From assembly GCA_900552095.1 (NCBI GenBank), contig URYM01000034.1, forward strand, positions 1-11,714: DNA of 11,714 nucleotides, written 5' to 3'. This stretch comes from an uncultured Blautia sp. (GTDB lineage Bacteria > Bacillota > Clostridia > Lachnospirales > Lachnospiraceae). The position numbers and the translations under genes are program-made. Below the pieces are notes generated by a model. The model saw only the letters and a program-made list of their open reading frames with translations. It was not told the DNA's origin and made no database searches. Of the stretch, positions 1-4,507 are shown in pieces (position 1 is the stretch's first letter; every line of letters begins with the position of its first letter).

Positions 1-48
1 CGAGATCTAGTACGGTCTCGTGGGCTCGGAGATGTGTATAAGAGACAG
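1..48 (+). other. Illumina Nextera i7/Read 2 adapter (artefact)
   Basis: Not biological. Bases 1-6 match the end of the P7 tail, 7-14 (CTAGTACG) match the published N702 i7 index as written in the adapter, 15-29 are the Nextera Read 2 tail GTCTCGTGGGCTCGG, and 30-48 are the 19-base Tn5 mosaic end AGATGTGTATAAGAGACAG. Native sequence starts at about 49. Translating through the adapter yields the false N-termini MCIRDR and MYKRQ, so any start codon inside 1-48 must be ignored. Confidence 0.98.
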
Positions 49-49
49 G

Positions 50-382
50 AGCGGCCTTCTGCCGGGAATTACAGTGACTGCGGAGGATTTGCCGAAAATT
101 ACAGCGGCAAAGACGGATTCTGCCGGATATGTCCTGGAACTCCAGATCGGGGATCAGATTCTGCCCGGAGAAACGGCGGCAGAAGCGCTGGAACTTCCTT
201 CCTGCTGTTTTACTGTGCAGGTTCTGGAAGGGAGAATCCGTTTCCTTTGCCAGGGAGTGGGACATGGACTGGGAATGAGTCAGTACGGAGCGGAGCAGAT
301 GGCTCTTGCGGGGGCGGATTACAGGGAGATACTGGCGGCATATTTTCCGGAAACAGAAATTCGGATGGATGGCGGTGTATAA
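50..382 (+). CDS. spoIID: SpoIID, stage II sporulation protein D, C-terminal part (5' truncated)
   Basis: SpoIID is a membrane-anchored lytic transglycosylase that, with SpoIIP and SpoIIM, degrades peptidoglycan during engulfment of the forespore; it is made in the mother cell under sigma-E in Bacillus. Only about 110 C-terminal residues are present. They carry the family's C-terminal signature GVGHGLGMSQYGAEQMA, followed by a G-x-x-Y-x-E-I-L-x-x-Y-F-P-x-T tail (YREILAAYFPETEI), as in SpoIID/LytB domains. The catalytic glutamate lies in the missing N-terminal part, so activity cannot be judged. The upstream part is lost because the library molecule begins here; the ATG at 20 lies in adapter and is not a real start. 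The gene is followed 55 bp later by spoIIQ, the order found in Bacillus and Clostridioides. Identification is firm; the gene is partial, not a pseudogene. Confidence 0.93.
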   Translation, partial: SGLLPGITVTAEDLPKITAAKTDSAGYVLELQIGDQILPGETAAEALELPSCCFTVQVLEGRIRFLCQGVGHGLGMSQYGAEQMALAGADYREILAAYFPETEIRMDGGV

Positions 383-405
383 ATTCCTCAGATCTGGAAA
401 CTCTA
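377..405 (+). promoter_or_regulatory. candidate sigma-F-type promoter for spoIIQ
   Basis: GTATA at 377-381 fits the sigma-F -35 consensus GYATA, and GGAAACTCTA at 396-405 matches five of the six specified bases of the -10 consensus GGnnAnAnTR. The spacer is 14 bp, close to the usual 14-16. The -35 overlaps the spoIID stop codon. spoIIQ is a forespore sigma-F gene in Bacillus, which fits. Predicted start of transcription is about 411-413. This is a consensus match by eye, not proof. Confidence 0.45.
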
Positions 406-429
406 TGATTATAATTTGAGATCATAGAG
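401..429 (+). promoter_or_regulatory. perfect 9-bp inverted repeat covering the spoIIQ ribosome binding site
   Basis: CTCTATGAT (401-409) and ATCATAGAG (421-429) are perfect inverse complements with an 11-base loop. The right arm contains most of the spoIIQ Shine-Dalgarno AGAGG (426-430); the ATG is at 438. No U-tract follows, so it is not a normal terminator. In an RNA reading through from spoIID the arm would hide the ribosome binding site. An RNA started at the candidate promoter just upstream would lack the left arm. Confidence 0.6.
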
Positions 430-437
430 GTGAAAAG

Positions 438-1256
438 ATGATGAAAAAGGAAAATTTTACAAAACTTGCAGTCACCGGTATTCTTGCGCTTACAGTTGTG
501 GCGGCAGGCGTAACCATGTATCGGACGGAGGCTGACAGAAAAGAGCAGAAGATGGAACAGGAGGAACAGACGCAGGAACTGCAGGGGGAAGAGACCGCAA
601 AACATACGGAAGAGTCCGGGACTGAGACGGAACAGCAGATCCCGGAGACGGTGCCGGAGGAAGCGGCAGAATCGGAAGCGGAGGCAGCAGACGAAACGGG
701 AAGCAGCAGCGTAACGCCCGGATCTGCACAGCCGGGAGTGACAGGAGAGGAGCAGGCGGTCTCTGAACCGGCAGGAGAGATGGCAGAGCAGACAGCGGGG
801 AATCAGGTGGAAAATGCACCTGTATTGAATTTTACAGAGGATACGGTGATTTCCTGGCCTCTTCAGGGAAGTCCTGTGATTGATTACAGCATGGATGCAA
901 CCGTATATTTCCCCACCCTGGATGTCTATAAATACAGCCCGGCCATGGTGCTGGGGGCGCCGGAGGGAACGCCGGTGTGTGCAGCGGCAGAGGGAACGGT
1001 GACCGGGATTTCCGAGGACGCGGAGATTGGCACGGTGATGACGGTAGATGTGGGAAATGGTTATGAGATGATTTACGGCCAGTTAAAAGATGTAACCGTG
1101 GAAGAGGGACAGGTTCTGTCTGAAGGGGAACAGCTTGCTTCTGTGTCGGCGCCCACGAAGTATTATGCGGAAGAGGGAAGCAACCTGTATTTTGCCATGA
1201 GAAAAGACGGCGCTCCCACAGATCCCACCTCTTATCTGGCGCCTCTTACAGAATAG
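438..1256 (+). CDS. spoIIQ: SpoIIQ-like membrane protein with degenerate M23 peptidase domain
   Basis: SpoIIQ is a forespore membrane protein that pairs with mother-cell SpoIIIAH across the intermembrane space, aiding engulfment and forming part of the feeding channel. This 272-residue product has a short basic N-terminus, one membrane segment at about 9-27, an acidic Glu/Gln-rich linker at about 31-127, and an M23/LytM-fold domain at about 138-268. The fold is recognisable (GAPEGTPV, VGNGYEMIYGQL, NLYFAMRKDGAPTDP), but every expected zinc or catalytic position is changed by my alignment: the HxxxD pair reads S167 and V171, the YGHL histidine is Q215, and HxH reads N249-L-Y251. It should be a binding domain, not an enzyme. 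Bacillus SpoIIQ is also degenerate, whereas C. difficile SpoIIQ keeps zinc ligands. The start ATG is at 438 (a second ATG follows directly), with AGAGG 8 bases upstream. Position after spoIID supports the name. Confidence 0.9.
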   Translation: MMKKENFTKLAVTGILALTVVAAGVTMYRTEADRKEQKMEQEEQTQELQGEETAKHTEESGTETEQQIPETVPEEAAESEAEAADETGSSSVTPGSAQPGVTGEEQAVSEPAGEMAEQTAGNQVENAPVLNFTEDTVISWPLQGSPVIDYSMDATVYFPTLDVYKYSPAMVLGAPEGTPVCAAAEGTVTGISEDAEIGTVMTVDVGNGYEMIYGQLKDVTVEEGQVLSEGEQLASVSAPTKYYAEEGSNLYFAMRKDGAPTDPTSYLAPLTE

Positions 1257-1257
1257 T

Positions 1258-1287
1258 TTGCACAGAATCGCCGGAAGAGCGTATAAT
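1258..1287 (+). promoter_or_regulatory. candidate sigma-A promoter for the GIY-YIG/methylase pair
   Basis: A perfect TATAAT (1282-1287) lies 18 bp after a weak -35, TTGCAC (1258-1263), directly behind the spoIIQ stop. If used it would give a leader of about 150 bases for the next gene. The -10 is good; the -35 is poor. Confidence 0.35.
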
Positions 1288-1319
1288 AAAGCAGAGATGA
1301 GAAAGTCCCTGGAAAATTC

Positions 1320-1419
1320 GCAATCGAGAGTTCTTACATTCTGTATCAGCCATGGGTAATCTGCTTTTTCATCGATTGCTTTCTATAAAAACAGGAGCGG
1401 AAGAAAGTTCCGTCTCCTG
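1320..1419 (+). repeat. two inverted repeats in the leader upstream of the GIY-YIG gene
   Basis: GCAATCGA (1320-1327) and TCGATTGC (1372-1379) form a perfect 8-bp inverted repeat. Next to it, 1392-1402 pairs with 1408-1419 as an 11-bp stem (CAGGAG-C-GGAA against TTCC-G-T-CTCCTG) with one bulged T at 1413 and a five-base loop. The second stem ends 27 bases before the start codon and is not followed by a U-tract, so it is more likely leader structure than a terminator for spoIIQ. The rest of 1257-1446 holds no gene that I can see. Confidence 0.45.
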
Positions 1420-1446
1420 CCTACATAGAGGATTACAGGAGAGAAG

Positions 1447-1704
1447 ATGAATTATACGTATATGCTCAGATGTGCGGACGGCAGTTTTTATACTGGCTGG
1501 ACCAATAATCTGGAGAAGAGGGTTAAGGAACACAATGCGGGACGGGGCGGGAGGTATACCCGGGCACACCGTCCGGTGGAACTTTGTTATTATGAAATTT
1601 TTGATACAAAAGAGGAGGCCATGCGCCGGGAATGGCAGATTAAACAGCTGACCCGCCGGGAGAAGTGCAGGCTTACAGAAAAGAAAGAAGAGGACAAAGG
1701 ATGA
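1447..1704 (+). CDS. small GIY-YIG domain protein (UPF0213/YhbQ family)
   Basis: This is an 85-residue stand-alone GIY-YIG nuclease-fold protein of the YhbQ/UPF0213 group. Proteins of this fold cut nucleic acids using a conserved Tyr, Arg and Glu; the cellular role of the small stand-alone members is not well settled. Visible motifs are the first strand YTYML (3-7) with TYM in place of GIY, YTG (15-17) in place of YIG, then R25, H29 and the helix with E62 (REWQIK), followed by a basic C-terminus. Length is typical for the family (about 80-100). An AGGAG lies at 1437-1441, five bases before ATG. The stop codon overlaps the next start as ATGA (1701-1704), so it is probably translated together with the lysine methylase. 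Family assignment is secure; substrate is unknown. Confidence 0.9.
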   Translation: MNYTYMLRCADGSFYTGWTNNLEKRVKEHNAGRGGRYTRAHRPVELCYYEIFDTKEEAMRREWQIKQLTRREKCRLTEKKEEDKG

Positions 1705-2813
1705 ATTATCGGAAACCGGATTTTTATGACAGTTTTTCCTGCCTGGGCGGAAGCTGTCCCATTACCTGCTGCGCAGGCTGGCAGATTCTGATCGATGAAG
1801 AAAAACAGCAGGAATACCTTGCGGTGCCCGGAAGCTTCGGTGCCCGGCTGTTTCGCTCTGTGGACTGGGGCGAGGGGGCTTTTCTGCAGACGGAGGAGAG
1901 GAGATGCAGTTTCCTGAACCGGAAAAATCTCTGTGATATTTATGGGGAACTGGGACCGGACATGCTGTGTGAAACCTGTCGGAAATATCCGCGCCATGAG
2001 GAAGAATTTGAGGAATTGCGGGAATACTCCCTCTCTCTTTCCTGCCCGGAAGCAGCCAGGATTCTTCTGAGCCAGGAAGGGAAAATGGTATTTGTGGAAG
2101 AGGCGGATGACAGGGAGGAGAACTGGGAGGATTATGAAGAGTTTGATACCCTGCTTTTTTCGCAGCTGCTGGGGGCCCGGGAGGAGTTATTTGAGACGAT
2201 CTGCGATCGGCGGTACACGCTGGAGGAGCGGATGGAACTTTGCCTTTCTCTTGGAAGGCGTCTGCAAAAATGTCTGGATGATGAGGAGATCTTCGGTATG
2301 GAGGAGGAAGTACAGAGGAGCCGAAAATACCGGGAGGAGAGAAAGAGAGAGACAACAGACAAGAAGAGCCGCTGGAAGGAAGCCGGGGAGCGGATGAAGC
2401 TTTTGGAAAAACTGGAGGTGCTTCAGGAAGAGTGGACCGCTCTGCGGGGAGAGGAAAAGAAACGCCTGGAGAGAGGGCAGAAGAGTTATGATCAGATCTG
2501 GGATTCTTTTTGCGGGAGCCAGAGAGAAAGCTTCCGGGCAGGAAGGTGGGAGACCTGGGGAGAGCAGCTCCTTTTGTTTTTTACCTATACCTATTTTTGC
2601 GGAGCCGTCTATGATGGGTGGATTTATTCAAAAGTAATGTTGGCCGTGTTCAGTGTGAACTGTATTCAGGATATTGCCTGCAGCCTGTGGGAAAAACAGG
2701 GCGGCAGGCTGTCGGAAGAAGATTTCCTCCGGCTGGCCTGCCGTTATGCAAGGGAAACAGAACACTCGGATCAAAACCTGGAACTTCTGGAAGAGAACTT
2801 TATACAGGCATAG
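1701..2813 (+). CDS. FliB-type lysine N-methylase family protein
   Basis: This is a 370-residue member of the flagellin lysine-N-methylase (FliB) family. Salmonella FliB methylates lysines of flagellin; the many relatives in clostridia without flagella have unknown targets. The N-terminus MNYRKPDFYDSF followed by CLGGSCPITCCAGWQ is diagnostic: cysteines at 14, 19, 23 and 24, then 69, 78, 90 and 93 (LCETCRKYPR), a metal or iron-sulfur cluster-type pattern like that of YkgJ proteins. The central part (about 215-275) is highly charged and probably helical. I take the start at 1701, not the in-frame ATG at 1665, because homologues begin near MNYRKPxFY and 1701 overlaps the previous stop as ATGA. 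The 3' end overlaps the oppositely directed hemolysin III gene by 14 bp. No flagellar genes are in the window, so flagellin is not an assured substrate. Confidence 0.85.
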   Translation: MNYRKPDFYDSFSCLGGSCPITCCAGWQILIDEEKQQEYLAVPGSFGARLFRSVDWGEGAFLQTEERRCSFLNRKNLCDIYGELGPDMLCETCRKYPRHEEEFEELREYSLSLSCPEAARILLSQEGKMVFVEEADDREENWEDYEEFDTLLFSQLLGAREELFETICDRRYTLEERMELCLSLGRRLQKCLDDEEIFGMEEEVQRSRKYREERKRETTDKKSRWKEAGERMKLLEKLEVLQEEWTALRGEEKKRLERGQKSYDQIWDSFCGSQRESFRAGRWETWGEQLLLFFTYTYFCGAVYDGWIYSKVMLAVFSVNCIQDIACSLWEKQGGRLSEEDFLRLACRYARETEHSDQNLELLEENFIQA

Positions 2814-3471
2814 GCGCTACGAAAAAGTACATAACAATAAAGTGGCAGAAGCTTCCGGCCATGACAAAGAGATGAAAGATCTCGTGAGAACCGAAATTTT
2901 TGTGGCGGTTATTGAAGATCGGAAGTTTCAGTGCGTAGATGATACCTCCCACCGTGTAGATGATGCCTCCGGCCAGAAGCCAGCCGAAAGCCGGTCTGGA
3001 GAGGGAGTGGAAAATAGGATTGAAGGCAAAGACGCAGAGCCACCCCATGGCAATGTAGATCAGGGAAGAGAACCATTTGGGGCAGTTGATCCAGAAAGCT
3101 TTGACCAGAATTCCAAAAATAGCTGCTGCCCAGACTGCTGCGCAGAGAAGGGTTCCTGTTCTTCCGTGAAGGGCGATCAGACATACAGGGGTATAGCTGC
3201 CGGCAATCAGAATGAAGATCATCATGTGATCCAGCTTGCGCAGGCGGCGGTTGACCTTTTCGTTGATGTTAAGGGTGTGATAAATAGTACTGGCGGCGTA
3301 GAGAAGCACCATACTTAAGATAAAGACAGCCATGGAAATAACGTGAAGCATATCCGGTTCCCGGGCTGCTTTAAGCAGAAGAGGGGCAATCCCTAAAAGG
3401 GCAAGTATAAGAGCAATAAAATGAGTGATCGCACTTCCGGGATCTTTAATTGAAAAGCTTCTTTTTTTCAT
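2800..3471 (-). CDS. hemolysin III / PAQR family membrane protein (TrhA-like)
   Basis: This is a 223-residue integral membrane protein of the hemolysin III branch of the PAQR superfamily, with about seven membrane helices. The conserved metal-site residues of the superfamily are in place: S61-x-x-x-H65 (STIYH), D81-H82 before the third helix, and the terminal S195-H196-E197-I-F-H200 motif. GSYTP at 91-95 is also typical. Bacterial members have been linked to membrane fluidity homeostasis (E. coli TrhA) and, in Bacillus cereus, to hemolysis; which applies here cannot be told, and the name should not be read as evidence of a toxin. Length is normal. GAGGTG (complement of 3477-3482) precedes the ATG. 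A promoter lies just upstream, after the terminator of the S1 gene, so it is probably monocistronic. Its last 14 bp overlap the methylase gene tail to tail. Confidence 0.92.
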   Translation of the reverse strand: MKKRSFSIKDPGSAITHFIALILALLGIAPLLLKAAREPDMLHVISMAVFILSMVLLYAASTIYHTLNINEKVNRRLRKLDHMMIFILIAGSYTPVCLIALHGRTGTLLCAAVWAAAIFGILVKAFWINCPKWFSSLIYIAMGWLCVFAFNPIFHSLSRPAFGWLLAGGIIYTVGGIIYALKLPIFNNRHKNFGSHEIFHLFVMAGSFCHFIVMYFFVAPMPV

Positions 3472-3523
3472 AACAGCACCTCACAAACATGATAAGTAGT
3501 ATTAAAAACTATGTGATAGGACT

Positions 3524-3551
3524 ATTATATGCCTTTTCTGGAAAAATACAA
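3524..3551 (-). promoter_or_regulatory. sigma-A promoter of the hemolysin III gene
   Basis: On the minus strand, TTGTAT (complement of 3546-3551) is followed after 16 bp by a perfect TATAAT (complement of 3524-3529). It sits between the hairpin terminator at 3572-3623 and the hemolysin III start at 3471, giving a leader of about 45 bases. Confidence 0.65.
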
Positions 3552-3571
3552 GTACTATTTTTGTACAGTTT

Positions 3572-3623
3572 CATAAAAAGCCCGGGTGCAGCCTGAAAAT
3601 GAGCTGCACCCGGGCTTTTTATG
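3572..3623 (-). terminator. rho-independent terminator of the S1 gene, symmetrical
   Basis: Bases 3572-3592 and 3603-3623 are perfect inverse complements over 21 bp, with a GC core (GCCCGGGTGCAGC) and a ten-base loop. Read on the minus strand, the GC-rich stem runs into TTTTT, 43 bases after the S1 stop codon. Because the A and T tracts are part of the symmetry it could also stop transcription on the plus strand. Confidence 0.92.
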
Positions 3624-3665
3624 AATGGTAAGAAACGGTGTTTTTCCGCGGCTTAATGCGGAAAA

Positions 3666-4376
3666 TTACAGTTTCAGATTTTTGAAAAGATCTCCCAGTG
3701 TAGTACCGATGGCCTCGGATTTGGGGATTTCCACGTGTTCTTCCGGAACTTCTTCGGCGGCAGGTTCCATAAGAGCCTTCATGCTCAGGGAGAGTTTGCC
3801 GTCTTTGATGGCGATTACTTTCACGGTGACGGGATCACCTACAGCCAGGACGGCGGAAGGATGTTTGATCCGTTTGTCGCTGATCTGGGATACGTGAACC
3901 AGTCCGGACATGCCGTCGCCCAGATCGATAAAGGCGCCGTAAGACTGCAGGCTTTCTACCTTTCCTTCCATAACAGTTCCTACCTGGATCTGGCTGATCC
4001 GCTCTGCCTTTTTGGCACGCTCTTTGTCGCGCAGTACATCCCGGGCAGATAATACCAGATGTTTGGTTTCCTCGTCCGCATCAATGACCTGTACCTGGAT
4101 CTCTTTCTTGAGGAAATCTTCCAGATTTTCTACATAGCTCAAAGACAGCTTGGAGGCGGGGATGAATCCGCGGATTCCGTCAATGTAGGCGATAACGCCG
4201 GATTTTACCACACCTTCCACCGTTACATCGAGAACGGTTTTGTCTTCTTTAAACTGGCGCAGCTTATCCCATACGGGGAAATCATCTCCCTGATCTACAT
4301 GCTGGAAGGAAGCGTCGATCTCTTTATCCAGATCTGCCATTGTCATGTTTTCTGTTTCCTTTACTTCTTCGGACAT
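3666..4376 (-). CDS. S1 RNA-binding domain protein (two S1 repeats)
   Basis: This is a 236-residue protein with two S1 (OB-fold) RNA-binding repeats, at about 47-111 (VTVEGVVKSGVIAYIDGIRGFIPASKLS) and 130-200 (GTVMEGKVESLQSYGAFIDLGDGMSGLVHVSQIS), numbering from the start chosen here. It resembles the short RpsA-like proteins of clostridia, which have fewer S1 repeats than the six of E. coli ribosomal protein S1; in some clostridia such a module is fused to IspH, but here it stands alone. A role in mRNA binding or translation is likely but not shown. I prefer ATG at 4376 because GTGAGGT stands seven bases before it; the in-frame ATG at 4397 would add seven residues and has a weaker site. It has its own promoter and terminator, so appears monocistronic. 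It is transcribed divergently from the pyrophosphatase gene. Confidence 0.88.
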   Translation of the reverse strand: MSEEVKETENMTMADLDKEIDASFQHVDQGDDFPVWDKLRQFKEDKTVLDVTVEGVVKSGVIAYIDGIRGFIPASKLSLSYVENLEDFLKKEIQVQVIDADEETKHLVLSARDVLRDKERAKKAERISQIQVGTVMEGKVESLQSYGAFIDLGDGMSGLVHVSQISDKRIKHPSAVLAVGDPVTVKVIAIKDGKLSLSMKALMEPAAEEVPEEHVEIPKSEAIGTTLGDLFKNLKL

Positions 4377-4429
4377 TGTTTGTACCTCACTTTCCATATG
4401 ACTCTTCTGATGAGCCTCATATTGCTCCT

Positions 4430-4458
4430 ATTATAGCACATTTTTCTGATTGACCCAA
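4430..4458 (-). promoter_or_regulatory. extended -10 promoter of the S1 gene
   Basis: On the minus strand, TGC-TATAAT (TATAAT is the complement of 4430-4435) forms an extended -10, 17 bp after a weak -35 TTGGGT (complement of 4453-4458). An AGGAG and a short symmetric element ATGAG-G-CTCAT follow in the leader. The -35 shares bases with the divergent promoter of the pyrophosphatase gene. Confidence 0.6.
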
Positions 4459-4478
4459 AGAAAAATTGATGTTAAAGT
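4450..4478 (+). promoter_or_regulatory. candidate promoter of the pyrophosphatase-flavin reductase operon
   Basis: TTGACC (4450-4455, five of six consensus bases) and TAAAGT (4473-4478, four of six) are separated by 17 bp. The predicted leader is only about 25 bases and contains the ribosome binding site AAAGGAG (4492-4498). Confidence 0.45.
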
Positions 4479-4507
4479 AAAAATAGTTAGTAAAGGAGCG
4501 TGAAAAG

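Noticed and set aside
34..408. Plus-strand ORF in another frame beginning MYKRQ
   Set aside because: The start lies in adapter, and the frame shadows spoIID, which has clear family motifs.
1665..1700. Upstream ATG of the lysine methylase
   Set aside because: It lies deep in the GIY-YIG gene; homologues begin near MNYRKPxFY, and 1701 forms the ATGA overlap.
2674..3318. 214-codon plus-strand ORF opposite the hemolysin III gene
   Set aside because: No recognisable domain, composition of a reverse-strand shadow, while the minus strand encodes a complete PAQR protein with its motifs.
3552..3566. GTAC-N7-GTAC as an operator near the hemolysin III -35
   Set aside because: Only four symmetric bases per side in AT-rich DNA, with mismatched outer bases.
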